From: Trichobilharzia regenti
Lineage: Eukaryota; Platyhelminthes; Trematoda; Strigeidida; Schistosomatidae
DNA length: 64,000 nucleotides
NCBI GenBank assembly: GCA_944472135.2
Contig: OX235270.1
Location: 119,613,842 to 119,677,841, forward strand
Reading direction: 5' to 3'
The notes below the pieces were generated by a model. That model saw only the letters and a program-made list of their open reading frames with translations. It was not told where the DNA came from and searched no databases. Made by a program: the position numbers and the translations under genes. Every line of letters starts with the position of its first letter. The stretch's first letter is position 1. Of the stretch, positions 1 through 10,773 are shown one piece after another.

Positions 1-470
1 GGTGACATCATGATGGCCACTCCCTCAGTGTGCTCGTGGTTGTCCTCTAGGTGGCCGGAAAGGATTACTGTCTCTCCAGTAGGTAGTTGGCACCTTCCAC
101 TTCCGTTCCATCTGCTTTCGCAGATTCCCAACACTTCTATTCTGTACCTTCTCATTTGTGCGGCTATCTGGGCAGCCTTTCCAGTTTCGTACATTGTGCG
201 AACATTCCAGGTACCCATCCTTACTTTTGCTTTCATCGAAAGAAGGCACATCGGCTGACTGGCTTCACGAAGGCTTTCACCAGCCTGCGTCATTTCACTT
301 CCCCGATTCCAGCGAAAAGTAAGGCTATTGCTTATGTTTTTAGAATTTTTAATATATTTATTCGTTGAAGTTTCTGTAGCGATTTGGTTGTTTTACAGGG
401 GTGGAGTTGGTAGCACCACGCCCCAAACCTCCCTATTTACCCGGGCTTGGGACCGGCTAGAAAACTAGTA
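1..470 (-). mobile_element. RTE-type LINE (RTE-a copy 1), 5' end fragment
   Basis: This stretch aligns by eye with 8270-8705, where the same order of phrases is followed upstream by an apurinic endonuclease ORF on the minus strand. On the minus strand it reads a degenerate WNVR..YETGK start of an RTE endonuclease (the tryptophan codon is near 210), preceded by the 5' untranslated part towards 470. The element runs off the left edge, so only the 5' untranslated region and the first endonuclease residues are present. Stops and frame changes show it is dead. The family is judged from copy 2; I am not certain of a named family, although SR2-like RTE elements of schistosomes are the obvious comparison. 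Confidence 0.75.
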
Positions 471-861
471 AGCTAGTAGCCTAACAAGCTAGTATCTGGC
501 GTCTGCTGTTCATCATTTGGTAAATTGTAGTAGAACCGGCTTTTCTCTATCCAACATCCCTTTAGCACTCCCTATTGACTGAACTGAAACTTATCCTCAG
601 CGTTCACTTTTGTTTTTGCCTCTGCACTGCTTTATCTTTATTTCACTATACTTCTTTGCTTTCTCAGATATCCGTGGTGAGGTATTTCCTTAGCTTCCAC
701 TTCTCGTTGCCTATCACGTCTATACAGGTCTCCTTCCGCGTGGCTTTCATACAGTTTCTGTTTTCTTCTACGGGAGTCTAGTTGGTTATACTGCTTAACA
801 TCTTCAATTTTTTCAGACCAATATTGTGAAGGTTTCGTTGTTTACTTTCTGTGCGTTAATA
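471..861. other. Non-coding stretch, no gene seen
   Basis: I see no open frame with recognisable domains. Short CTAGTA-type repeats near 465-495 and a pyrimidine-rich run near 590-780 are the only visible structure. Confidence 0.5.
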
Positions 862-906
862 ATAATGATAAAAGCTTTATTCCAAAACAGTACTTACGAT
901 ACAGAC
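862..906 (-). repeat. Inverted 45-bp scrap of a CR1-2 3' end
   Basis: The run aataat...gctttattccaaaacagtac followed by acaga is the reverse complement of the 3' terminus of the CR1-2 element at 13478-13520, including its AT-rich trinucleotide tail. It stops abruptly at about 906, where the next CR1 element begins on the opposite strand. Confidence 0.65.
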
Positions 907-910
907 CTGT

Positions 911-1789
911 GTGGATAAGCCAGACCGCATAGGAAACCTGAAGGTAGTGTACACTAATATACGTAGTATCGGGAACAAATTTCACGAGCTAGGTGTATTA
1001 GTAGAAGACCTTAGCCCAGGTATTGTGGCCATTACTGAAACATGGCTGGTTTCGGGATTAGATGACACACCTGAGCTATGCGGATTTAGTTGCTTGCGCA
1101 GCGACAGAGTTAAGGGTCGTAGAGGTGGCGGGGTTGCTCTGTACATCAACAACTCCCTACATGTTCGTTCCGTGAAATCTGAAGCTCATGACAGTGGGAC
1201 AGGTGAGGTAATTAGCTGTGAAGTAAGCTTTGCAACCGGCACTCTACTCATTGGAGTTCTGTATAGAAGTCCCTATTGTCAGTGTGATGACTTCATTTTA
1301 GATCACCTCAAACAATGGAGTAAACACAGTAGCTGTCTTATTCTAGGTGATTTTAATGCACCTCATATAGACTGGGTAGCTGTCACATCTCCAGGATCCG
1401 CTGATAAGTTTGACAGCCGGTTACTCTTGACAACCATGGAAAATGCCCTGACACAACATGTCTTAGGTAGTACAAGATTCGGTTCTACCCAAGGATCTTC
1501 CTTGCTGGACTTAGTGCTTACTCATGACAACGACGACGTGGATGGTCTAGTTATTCATCCACCTCTAGCAAACAGTGATCATGGGGTGTTAGATTTTAAC
1601 TTAAGGGCTGGCAATTTAGTCAGTTTTCAACCCAAATCCCGGCCTAGTGTTTGGCATGCTGACATAGTGGCTATAAAGGAGCGTGCTTCAACTGCCGACT
1701 GGTCAGTCAACATTGTCTCATCCATTGAAGATGAATGGGATAGATTTAAGAATACACTTGAGAGGGTTACCACTGATCTCATCCCCTAA
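911..1789 (+). CDS. APE-type endonuclease domain of CR1-1 LINE
   Basis: This 292-residue open frame carries the apurinic/apyrimidinic endonuclease that nicks target DNA to prime reverse transcription. Visible motifs in order are NIRSIGNK near residue 17, ITETWL near 41, RGGGVALYI near 70, GDFNAPHIDW near 146 and a catalytic-type SDHGVL near 223. It has no natural stop: the frame ends in a TAA at 1787 just where the RT frame takes over one base further on. A run of four Cs at about 1783-1787 looks like a one-base insertion. The first in-frame ATG at 911 is probably not the native start, because the 5' part of the element is missing. Confidence 0.85.
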   Translation: MDKPDRIGNLKVVYTNIRSIGNKFHELGVLVEDLSPGIVAITETWLVSGLDDTPELCGFSCLRSDRVKGRRGGGVALYINNSLHVRSVKSEAHDSGTGEVISCEVSFATGTLLIGVLYRSPYCQCDDFILDHLKQWSKHSSCLILGDFNAPHIDWVAVTSPGSADKFDSRLLLTTMENALTQHVLGSTRFGSTQGSSLLDLVLTHDNDDVDGLVIHPPLANSDHGVLDFNLRAGNLVSFQPKSRPSVWHADIVAIKERASTADWSVNIVSSIEDEWDRFKNTLERVTTDLIP

Positions 1790-3713
1790 AAGGCCAACAA
1801 ATCGGCCACCATGGATAAATAGACAAGCTATAACACTCCTGAGACGGAGAAAAAGGTTCTGGAATCTCTTTGTTTCTACTGGGCTACAGCAGTTCCGGCT
1901 GAAATACTGTGAAACCAGAAACCAGTGTAAAACTTTGATCCACCAGTCAAGGATAGCTTACGAAACCCAGTTAGTTAAAAGTTCACCAGGCTGCCCAAAA
2001 AGACTCTTCTCATATATCAAGAGAAGAACACGTAAGAGTGATGCTATCCCACCTCTTATGCTTGAAGTTGACCAGACAAACATGGCTGAGGATAACTTGA
2101 CTAAGGCTGAGGCTTTGTCCAAGCACTTTAGTCAAGTATTCTCTGATAATATTGATACCAGCTTTGTAAATTTTCCAAAAGGTAACTTGAAAATGGCACC
2201 CTTATACATTGGAAAGGATACTGTCCTAAAGTGGCTTCTAAGGCTCAATCCTGGTAAGTCCAGTGGCCCTGATGAACTCCACCCACGTATATTAACAGCA
2301 TTGGCTGAAAGCATAGCCGAGCCATTGTCGGTAATCTTCAATATGTCTCTGGACCAGTCTAAATGTCCAAGAGACTGGAAAGATGCCATCATTAGTCCGG
2401 TCTTCAAAACCGGATCTAGAAACTTAGTTCAGAACTATCGTCCTGTTAGTTTGACCAGTATTGTTGTTAAACTACTAGAAAGAATAATTCGTGATGCTAT
2501 CATTCAGTTCATTGAAGGGAACAAACTTTTCGCTGTGGAACAGCACGGTTTTAGAGCAGGTCATTCTTGCTTGACCAACCTTCTTTTGGCCAGAGAAAGT
2601 TGGGCAAGCTCAGCTGATGCTAATATACCGGTGGATGCCATATTCATAGACCTTAGCAAGGCGTTTGACAGGGTTTCTCATTCAGGTCTTCTAGTAAAGT
2701 TAGGTAGTCTGGGAATCAATAAAGTGGTTACCGACTGGATTCAAGACTTTCTAAAGGACAGAAGACAAAGAGTACGAGTTAACGGGGTTTTATCAACATG
2801 GGAATCGGTTAAGAGTGGCGTTCCTCAGGGTACAATTCTAGGCCCACTTCTTTTCCTGATTTATGTTAATGAGATTCCATCGGTAGTTAAGTCATCCTGC
2901 TTACTGTTTGCTGATGACATCAAGATATGGAGGGCTTTGCACGATGACAGTGATCAACTTGCTTTGCAGGAAGATTTAAACTTGTTAAGTGATTGGTGTA
3001 AGCACTGGGCCTTGGAGATTAACTTAAGCAAGAGTGTAGTTATGCATGTATCCCATAGTCACGTGCACAATTACTCAATGAATGGCATTACTCTCCCAGT
3101 GGTCACTGAGTACAAGGACTTGGGAGTGGTTGTGCAGCATGACTTGAAAACAGCAACAAACTGTAGAACTGCAGCCACTAAGGGTTTTCGAATGTTATGG
3201 GCCATACGCAAGGCTTTTGCGAACTTTGACGCTGATATATTTCGTATATTATATCCGACTTATATCAGACCTCATTTGGAATATGGGATCCAGGCAGCGA
3301 GCCCGTGTTTCAAATACGAAATAGACTTATTAGAAAGGGTGCAAAGAGTAGGAACTAAGCTAATAAAGGGTTTCTCAACCCTGTCATATGAGGAGAGGTT
3401 AAGTCGACTGGGTTTATTTCCACTGTCATACAGACGACTTAGGGGTGACCTAATACTAGCATACCGTATCCTAAGAAATGATTTTGGAGCTAATTTATCT
3501 AAATTATTTCTTCCTTCTAGCACCAACCAATTGCGAGGACATCACCTCAAGGTTCAAAAACCACGGTCGAATCGTCTGCGTCTGGAAATCCGTTTTTCGC
3601 ATCGAATTGTGAACCATTGGAACTCCCTACCGGAACACGTCGTATCAGCGCCATCCGTTGATTCATTCAAGGCGAGATTGGACCTCCTGTATGCAATAAA
3701 TCGAAAGGATTAA
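1683..3713 (+). CDS. Reverse transcriptase domain of CR1-1 LINE
   Basis: This is a non-LTR reverse transcriptase. Meaningful coding starts near 1784, and the residues before that are out-of-frame readings of the endonuclease. Visible motifs: SSGPDELHPRIL (fingers, near 2260), FIDLSKAFDRVSH (motif A, near 2648), GVPQGTILGPLLFLIY (motif B, near 2820) and FADDIKIW (motif C catalytic pair, near 2910). The thumb and C-terminal part end with a LINE-typical IVNHWNSLPEHVV segment before the stop at 3713. The reading frame is uninterrupted for about 640 codons, so this copy is not very old. The upstream endonuclease is one frame away, so the joint polyprotein would not be made. Confidence 0.9.
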   Translation: MLQLPTGQSTLSHPLKMNGIDLRIHLRGLPLISSPKRPTNRPPWINRQAITLLRRRKRFWNLFVSTGLQQFRLKYCETRNQCKTLIHQSRIAYETQLVKSSPGCPKRLFSYIKRRTRKSDAIPPLMLEVDQTNMAEDNLTKAEALSKHFSQVFSDNIDTSFVNFPKGNLKMAPLYIGKDTVLKWLLRLNPGKSSGPDELHPRILTALAESIAEPLSVIFNMSLDQSKCPRDWKDAIISPVFKTGSRNLVQNYRPVSLTSIVVKLLERIIRDAIIQFIEGNKLFAVEQHGFRAGHSCLTNLLLARESWASSADANIPVDAIFIDLSKAFDRVSHSGLLVKLGSLGINKVVTDWIQDFLKDRRQRVRVNGVLSTWESVKSGVPQGTILGPLLFLIYVNEIPSVVKSSCLLFADDIKIWRALHDDSDQLALQEDLNLLSDWCKHWALEINLSKSVVMHVSHSHVHNYSMNGITLPVVTEYKDLGVVVQHDLKTATNCRTAATKGFRMLWAIRKAFANFDADIFRILYPTYIRPHLEYGIQAASPCFKYEIDLLERVQRVGTKLIKGFSTLSYEERLSRLGLFPLSYRRLRGDLILAYRILRNDFGANLSKLFLPSSTNQLRGHHLKVQKPRSNRLRLEIRFSHRIVNHWNSLPEHVVSAPSVDSFKARLDLLYAINRKD

Positions 3714-3765
3714 CACAGGCATATAGTCTACTATCCTAAATAAATTGTAAACTGTAAACTGAGTG

Positions 3766-4071
3766 GAATTCCCAGCATTTTACTACAGTATTGCATCCAG
3801 TTAGTAAATCAAAAATAAAATAAAACTCCACATAGATTAAGGGTAATCTCAATTAGTTTTGACAACAACATATTAGCATGTCAGTAGCATAGCCAAAATT
3901 AAACAGTGTTTGAAGGTGCTAGAAAAGTGGGTTCTAGCATATTTACTGGCGTAAGCAGAAGAAAGAAAGAAAGCTGCACATAACAGAAAAGAGAGAGAGA
4001 AAAGGAAAAGAAAGAAAGAAAAACGTTGTACCCATGAATGATATGAGTTGGAAAGACGCGATCCAGTTGTT
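3766..4071. other. Spacer with purine-rich simple repeat
   Basis: There is no coding content. A GA-rich run (gaaag and gagagag units) covers about 3957-4022. Confidence 0.6.
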
Positions 4072-4460
4072 CTACTGACTATTTAATAAGTTATAGGTCT
4101 CACGCCTAATGCTTTCTTTATCGCACAGAACACGAGCTAAGTAGGTAGGGTATGGATGAGTTTTTGTACTTACTAGTGTGAGCATATAGTTTTCTATATA
4201 GGCTTCTAGTTTTGCCTGAAGAGATACAAGGGGAGAGTTGTGAATGAAGAGGGTGCTGTGAGTTAGATAAAGTGGATTTAGCCCATTTTTCACATGAGTC
4301 CATGTGCCTGTCAACCAGAATATTAACAAGCTGGTTAAGTGGCACGTTGCTTGCCCTGCTGAAAACCTTCAACATCCTGCGTGATAAGGTATAGTCTTTC
4401 TTCAGAAGTCAGCCCTGGGAAAACTAAGGGAGAACAATAGAGAATAATAGGCAGAATACG
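4072..4460 (-). pseudogene. CR1-2 LINE, C-terminal RT fragment
   Basis: Two overlapping minus-strand frames (4072-4329 and 4118-4375) together match the last 80 or so residues of the RT ORF at 12015-13109. Shared blocks are PCISSGKTRS, YAHTSKYKNSSIPYL and ARVLCD, followed by a stop. The two frames show at least one indel. Only the 3' end of the ORF is present, as expected of a strongly 5'-truncated LINE copy. Confidence 0.75.
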
Positions 4461-5714
4461 GGAGTTAACGAATTGTAGAATTGTTGAAAGCTTTTAACTT
4501 GATCTTCACTGTTCCTTGAACTAGGTAGTTGTCTCAGCCTAAATCTGCTCCTCTTCCGTACATGGTCTCCAATAACTGCATATTTTCGCCACATTACCTT
4601 AACGACTAATCAGAAGGATTTGTGGATATGTTCAATGTCGATATTTTTAGAGCATAGAGGAGAACAGAAGTCTGTAGATAACATGAGAAGAGCTTGTTTA
4701 TTAACAGGAAAAGTCTAACAATAAAGCATCCAAATTATCAAAGGTCGGCTGAAGCACTGATGGGTAGAAAGCTTGTAGTAGTACCTGGTGCTTTTATACC
4801 TAAACTTCCTGAAGCTAAGTTACTAGCTGACCACACATCCTGTGAAATTTCTGCAACCAAATGTTTAGAGACTTTGGAGCAGTAAACAGTAAAGAGACAG
4901 GGTTTTTTTATTGACAGACCTCACAAAAGCATGTACGATGAAGCACCAATAATGTAGTATAATATAACAACAGCAAAAGTGAAGAAGTAGTGAAGTGAGG
5001 TGAAATTATTTAACAAGAATACTACTATAACTAAGAAAAAGAATAAGGCTGAGGAAACGCTTTTGAACACAGTTTAAGAACCAGTATATGAAGAGCTAGT
5101 GTTTCGGATATGCAGAGATGATGAAAGTATATAGATTCAGATTTGTTGGATTTCGACATATAAATCAATTATAGACGAAAACGCAAATGGCTCTCAGTGA
5201 ACTGATTGAGAAATGTATCTACATATACAAGAGATCTCATAACGTTATCACCTTAAAACAAACCAACAAATAAGCACCCCTTATTAAAAATATTACACAC
5301 ATACGTGCCACTTGGAAAAAAGGGCTACAGCAACACATCTATTTTCTACTTCCCTCTTTAGCTAGACACACGATTGCCCATAATTTCTCACTACTGCCTC
5401 CATGTCACTCTCTCACCGACGACCCACTCGTCGTTTCAAGTCCTGGTTCCACTCGAGTGATGGCCATAGCACGCTGTGTCACTCAACTGTCTCACCAGTG
5501 TGTGCCCTATCCGTCACCATTTTCTCCCACACATTTATTGAGCGTGTGGGTTCTTGGTTGTTTTTCTACCAACCAGAGTTTCTTGTTAATAATTCTTTCT
5601 GGCCATTTGATCTTCAAAATGGAGCCAGCCAAGGCAGCTGTTGAAAAAAGTCTGCAACCCGTTGGAAATGCATTTCGTGACGCTAGCGCCAAGTTTCTGA
5701 TTCATGTAGAAGAA
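4461..5714. other. Intergenic sequence, no gene supported
   Basis: Short open frames (such as 4694-4885 and 5402-5723) have no recognisable domain and no near relative elsewhere in the window. The segment is AT-rich, with no repeat structure obvious by eye. Confidence 0.45.
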
Positions 5715-6061
5715 CTTACTTGACTCTGGTGTTCTTCGTGCTGAATGCAGAAGATTTCCAAACGGATTTCAGATTGAAAAAGGTGCATCTTGCCTTTTCG
5801 ATTCCGCCTGGCTTTGACATCTTCATCCGTTCTGCCTGTGGTGGAAACGATGCTTCCTAGGTAAGTCAAGGGAGTAAACTCTGTTACATATCTCCCGTTG
5901 ATGGTGATTGGTGCTGGTTGTTGTTGTTGCTGCTGCTGTTGGTTGGTTATCTTCATCACCTCCATCTTCACTATGTTCACCGGGAATCGTATCTTCGTTG
6001 CCTGCCAGCCTCTTCTGCCAGTTTGTTGGTTTTCGACCGCAATTCTTTGAGTTTGTGTCAC
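5702..6061 (-). pseudogene. RTE-a RT C-terminal segment with glutamine-codon expansion
   Basis: The minus frame reads KIRFPVNIVKMEVMKI, a run of glutamines, then INGRYVTEFTPLTYLGSIVSTTG and DEDVKARRNR. This is the conserved region after the palm in RTE elements. The glutamine run comes from a CAA/CAG trinucleotide repeat inserted just before the INGR block. Beyond about 5760 the match degrades and stops. Confidence 0.75.
5916..5944 (+). repeat. (TTG/CTG)n trinucleotide microsatellite inside RTE-a
   Basis: Eight or nine consecutive TTG/CTG triplets on the plus strand read as CAG/CAA glutamine codons on the minus strand, in frame with the surrounding RT pseudogene. Confidence 0.85.
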
Positions 6062-6247
6062 ACTAAATATAAATCATCTGGGAAGTTCACATTGTCTAGA
6101 GTCTTCTTATTGGTACAGCGTATCCCTGTTTCCTCACTTCTCACAGTCTGAAGCACAATCCAGTCCACCACAGTCAAGGATATCATCGGTAGTCTCGTTT
6201 TACTCCTGTATTAACTTCGAACACGTCGATGAGTTTTCTGTTGTGAA

Positions 6248-6571
6248 TCACCTGACATATAGCATTGTCATATAACTGTTGAATGAGGTTGAGAAATATT
6301 TGAGCAATACATGCCGTGATGTTGAAGTAGTTTCCAAATTACGTTGTCTGTCGAAGTCCTTCTCGAAGTCGATGAAATTGAGGTAGAGGTTTGACTGCCA
6401 TTCTATGCTTTGTTCTATGATGTTGATATGTAGAGTTGCAGCTTGATCCACACATGATTTGCCTTCTCTGAATCCAGTTTGTTCTGTGGGGTGGAATTCT
6501 GTATCCAGTGCATCTTTTCTTCTTTCCAGGATGATGCGACTTAGTTTTTTACTTGGCGTGGACAAGAGCAT
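6248..6571 (-). pseudogene. RTE-a reverse transcriptase palm fragment
   Basis: The frame reads SKKLSRIILERRKDALD, a HPTEQTGFREGKSC block (the FR.G motif of RT) and LNFIDFEKDFD (motif A, where FD is the first catalytic region). It then decays towards 6300. The YADD region is not found intact between 6248 and 6061. The copy is non-functional. Confidence 0.75.
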
Positions 6572-6722
6572 TATTCCACTCGAGTTCTTACAAAGTGAGT
6601 CATAAGTCTCTCTTCTTTGACAGACTGACGAGGTAGAATTTCTTCCAGTCAGTAGGCACCTTTCCTTCCAAACCTTTTGCTATGGTGGCATGACCATATC
6701 TGCCACAGTCTCTAGATCCGTT

Positions 6723-7115
6723 TTAAGTGGCTTGGAGAGAATTCTGTCTGGCCATGCTGCCTTCACAGACTTCAGTAGCCCGATCGCATTCACATGTTCT
6801 GCTTTCTTTGAAGGATTGGTGTTCACTGCCTAGCAGTCGTGTGTGTGTTGTTGGTGCTGTTTCTGGGTGAGTTGCAGGTGATAGTCGGCCCAAGAGTCCT
6901 ATACAGTGATCAGTCCATCGTTTTATTTGTTTCTTTTCCTTGATAATCTGGTCTTCTTGAGCATCTCTCATTGGTTTCATTATCTGGGTTGATCTCTTCC
7001 CAGTCAGAGACCTGGTTATTTGATAAAATGTCCTGAGGTCTCTTTCACCTGCGGCCTGTTCTGCTTCACTTGCCAGCCAATGTGTCATACAGTTGTCTTT
7101 TGTCTTTCCTAGCAC
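6723..7115 (-). pseudogene. RTE-a linker between endonuclease and RT
   Basis: The frame contains EAEQAAGERDLRTFYQITRSL and EKKQIKRWTDHCIGLLGRLSPA. This is the pattern of the RTE linker (a tryptophan-containing RW..H...LL.R block followed by a proline-rich stretch). It sits between the endonuclease and palm pieces, as expected. Confidence 0.6.
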
Positions 7116-7740
7116 TCTTCTTCACTGATTTGTTCAGTGTAGTGTACATTGAACTCAGCTTCTCCCTCTGCTCTCTTGTTCATCTTTGCATTGAGTCATC
7201 TCCTCTTTCACCATCCTCCTCTTCTCGATTAGCTTCCAGGTACGTATCCGTTGAGAGCCATTCCTTGTCGTGTCTCCTCTTACTTCCCAGAACAGCTGTA
7301 CGCGTTTCCTTGAATATTACCTTCAGAGAGTTCCAATTTTCTCCCATGCAGGTTTCCTCAATGATCCCACGTAGTGTCTCTGATTTCGCTCTGATCTGAT
7401 CTGTAGTGAAGGCATCCCTTGTAGTTTTGTCCTTCAGTTTCTGAATATTGTCTCCAGTTGTTCTGAAGGATGTCAGCTCATATTGAAGGTTCCTTGAACT
7501 AAATGATGGTCTGGGCCCACATCTGGTCCCCTTCTCGTCTTTGTGTCCATCAGACTGGCGGCGTCTGCTCTTTCTTGAGCAACATTGTCACTCTTTTTCC
7601 TTTATGTCCGCAGTGGTACATAGGTTTTGAACCTAGAGGTTCGAAGTTTCAGTAGTAATAGTGTTTATTTTTACCGGTTTGGGTCGCTAGCCTCATTCCC
7701 AGCCCTCACTTATTATGAGCCTTATTACTGGCTTAGCAAG

Positions 7741-8325
7741 TTAAATGAATCCGTCAGCCGGGGATCTAACTCCGAACTGCCTGTGTGGTTCGCGAACATT
7801 CTTCCTCTGTGCCTCCGACGCACTGAGCAACGAAAGGATCAAATCTATATGGTTCGAAGTGTGTCCGTCAGGCGAAACCAATGTTGTCTTGTGCATATCC
7901 TTGGGCTTGTACACGTTGGCTCCAATCACCAAGTCAAGAAGTCTGAGAATAGTTCTACGTTCTCATTCATTTCTCCGAGAGCACCTTGATCTATGATAAG
8001 ATCTCTTCGTGTGTTATCAGTTCCCAGTTCGTCTGGCATTCATATCGCCCATGAGGACTTTGATGTCACCATTGGTATGTTGTCCACTACTATTTGTAGT
8101 TGTCTGTAAAAATTTTCCTTCTTGTCTTGTCCCGCGTTGTTTGTAGCACTGTGCGTAGCATTGCATGATAATTATGACCTTCTTTCCTTTTGAGTTGAAT
8201 CTTGCTTTCATGATCCTGGATGAAATTGGTTCCCACTGTATTAGAGCTTTGGCTGCCGCTGGCGACATCATTATAGCCACTCCCTCAGTGTGTTTGTGGT
8301 TGTCGTTTGGGTGACCAGTTGACAA
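7741..8325 (-). pseudogene. RTE-a APE endonuclease, frameshifted
   Basis: Frame 8325-8017 reads EGVAIMMSPAAAKALIQWEP, KARFNSKGKKVIIIMQCYA and DIKVLMGDMNAR (the GD.NA motif of APE endonucleases). Frame 7932-7741 continues with VIGANVYKPKDMHKTT, VSPDGHTSNHIDLIL, the block just before the final catalytic histidine region. A small frameshift separates the two frames near 7940-8017. Confidence 0.8.
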
Positions 8326-8899
8326 TTTGGATAATCCACATCCGTTCTATCTGCTTTCGTAGATACCCAGCACTTGTATGCCATTTCTTTGGCTACTTGG
8401 GCAGCCTTCCTTGCCAGTCTCGTACATTGTACGGACATTCCACGTCCCCATTCTTACTCTTGCTTCCATCGAAAGAAGACGCATGAGCCGGCTGACGGGC
8501 TTCCCGAAGGCTGGGTCTCACCAGCTCGGTGTGTCATTTCGCCTCTCCGATTCCAGTGAAGAGTAAGACCATTCTTTGAATTTTTTGTATTTTTAATATA
8601 TTTTCGTATGTTTCAGTTTCTCTGGCGGTTTGATAGGTTTAGTTGTGTAGGATTGCTAGCTCTACGCACAACCCTCCCTCTTTACCTGGGCTTAGTATCG
8701 GCTACAATACATAGCGAGTTTAACATTGTGTATCTGAGTGTGACGGGAATGCCCGTTGTAAGGAACCCTGTCACTACTTCATCCTACTTTAGTTAGAGTG
8801 CTTTATTATACTGTGACGTGTGTTGGGTTTTCAAATTCTAGTGGACTTGTGTAGCGTCATTCGTACTGATAGACTCAATAAAACGAATTTTGGAGCCCT

Positions 8900-10720
8900 A
8901 TAATCATGATGATGTGCGAGAACTCTTCAAATACAAGTTAACTATAAGCCTTCACAACGACCGTCAATAGTGGGCAACAAAATCTAGAGGTGCTAAAGGC
9001 ATCAGAGGAAGCTGATACTAGATACCTATATTTTTCATGGGTTGTAAAGATGCTAACTGAACTGATTTCCGATAAGCACATCACTTCAGTTAGCTCTGAC
9101 GATAGACAACCAGAGCGTCTTGGGGAACGCTTTGTAAAGAAATCTCACTGACCTGCTCAATTAGTCCTGCTTCCTACACCTAAATGGGCGGGATGGAAAC
9201 ATAGGTCCCACATCTTTAACGAAAGTTGTAAGAGTTGTCTGTTGCCTACGTCGAGGCAAAGCAGTGAGGCTTGCTGGAGTGACTCCAAAGGTGCCTAAAG
9301 ACTGTGATTATGAAGTACTCTCTGGGTTAACTAAAGTATTAGATAATGTTTGGGAATGAGAAACGGTTCCGTTAGACTGATGTAGTTTATTGATTATCCC
9401 CGTCTACAAGAAAGGAGATAAGTCTTCCAGTGGTAATTATAATGGGATCAGCTTGAATAACAAAGCACCTGAAATTCCATTTTGAAAAATGCTGTGGAGA
9501 CTAAACTTACCTCTGGAGAAACAAGCCTGAGAAACCAAGAATGACTTAGGTAATATATTCACCCTTCGATAGATTTAGGATCGCAGGCATCCAACCACTT
9601 CCACATTTCCTAACCTGAAGGCGGCGTTCGAGTTTATCGGGCGATATCTGATATGACAATGTTTAACCGTAAACGAAGTTTCGAGAAGGTATGCCACACT
9701 AATCAAGGCACCCTACCAAAACTGATGCACTTGTATGGAGTCTTTATCTGAAAATCAATGGTGTGTGTCAGGGATACTCAGTATTTCCACTTCTGCTTAA
9801 TTTCATTATAGGCGTATTAACGAATGTGATCCTAATCGGGGATTAACTTGTTACCAGGATAGCATGCATATTACATTGTCTTCCTATGAGAAAAACTGAC
9901 AAAATGCTGTTCTATGGACAACTTGAATAGATACCTTAGTATGTTTGGTATGAGATTCCCCCCTGACACAAGATGTATGACGATGCCACAGGATTTGTAT
10001 CAACTGACTCGCAGATTAAAGATATGTATTAGAGTGGTTGAGCATGTTGACCTCGTCACTTATCTGGGACATTGCATCTGCCCTGATAGACTGACTGCTG
10101 ATTAATGCTTAGCACGGATATAAAAAGCTTCTATGGCATATGCCAACTTCATCTCTGACGTATCCGTGATATTCAGCTATCGATCAAAGGATGTGTTTGC
10201 TGAGCAGCCCTTCGCCCCATCCGTCTTTTTGTGAGGTCTGGGCCTTGAAAGTGGAAGACATGAAATGGCTAGCTATCTTCAGTAATAGGTGTCTGTGTTC
10301 TACCTCCCATGTTAAGTGGTATAACATTGTTAAGAATATTCGTGTTAGGAGTAGAGTATTATATGAGGAGGGTAAGACAACTGATGTGACTGTGAATCGA
10401 TTGAGATAGCTAGGACACGTATCGTACTGCCAAGCCATCCCTTTCCTCGACGAGCAACATTAGCCGATGTTGAACTAGGTTGAAAACAGTTAGCTGATAT
10501 CAATCCATATAGTGTTTGAATAGTGATTTGAGACACGCAGGTTGGTGTAGATTGGGATCCTCACGGCTCTAGCATCCAGTGACTGGAGGCTGCTGATGAC
10601 ATAACACGAGGCCATTCTCAAAGGGACAGACGCATTCACTTTTTTTAACCTCCCAGATCCACTGCATCCTCATGTTCATGACTTCATTAAACCGAAAATT
10701 TCCTTCGCGGCAACCATCTT
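8900..10720 (+). mobile_element. RTE-type LINE (RTE-b copy 1), highly degenerate
   Basis: Scattered plus-strand matches in order: LTELISDKHITSV near 9055, LIIPVYKKGDKSS near 9390, a GNYNGIS block near 9430, FPLLLNFII near 9785, LSMFGMRFPP near 9930, EHVDLVTYLGHCICPD near 10040 and LEAADDITRGHSQRD near 10585. These match the order and spacing of the better copies at 16012 and 18118. Stops are frequent and no frame is open for more than about 60 codons. The endonuclease is missing or unrecognisable. Confidence 0.75.
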
Positions 10721-10773
10721 TTTAATATTTCTTATGATCTAATGTATACATTCCGAGATTTTTCTCTGCCTGT

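Larger units (their letters stand above)
907..3765 (+). mobile_element. CR1/jockey-type non-LTR retrotransposon (CR1-1), nearly complete ORF2
   Basis: The element encodes an APE endonuclease followed by a reverse transcriptase on the plus strand. ORF1 is absent, so the copy is 5' truncated. It ends in a short repeat of the unit TGTAAAC at about 3748-3763, consistent with the short 3' repeats typical of CR1-clade elements. The only clear break between endonuclease and RT is a one-base frameshift near 1784-1789. No target-site duplication was recognised. Confidence 0.85.
5715..8705 (-). mobile_element. RTE-type LINE (RTE-a copy 2), degenerate, 3' end missing
   Basis: Read on the minus strand from 8705 this holds the 5' region, APE endonuclease (about 8460-7740), linker (7115-6723), RT palm (6571-6248) and the segment after the palm (6061-5715). 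Many stops and frameshifts separate the pieces. The copy stops at about 5715, inside the region after the RT palm, so its 3' end is missing. That is unlike the usual 5' truncation of LINEs and points to a deletion or rearrangement at that boundary. Its 5' part matches copy 1 at 1-470. Confidence 0.85.

Noticed and set aside
4694..4885. 63-codon plus-strand ORF that looks moderately coding
   Set aside because: No recognised motif and no support from splice sites or neighbours.
5402..5723. Overlapping short ORFs, one reading MEPAKAAVEKSLQPVGNAF
   Set aside because: Composition is protein-like, but there is no domain and no exon structure; left as unassigned.
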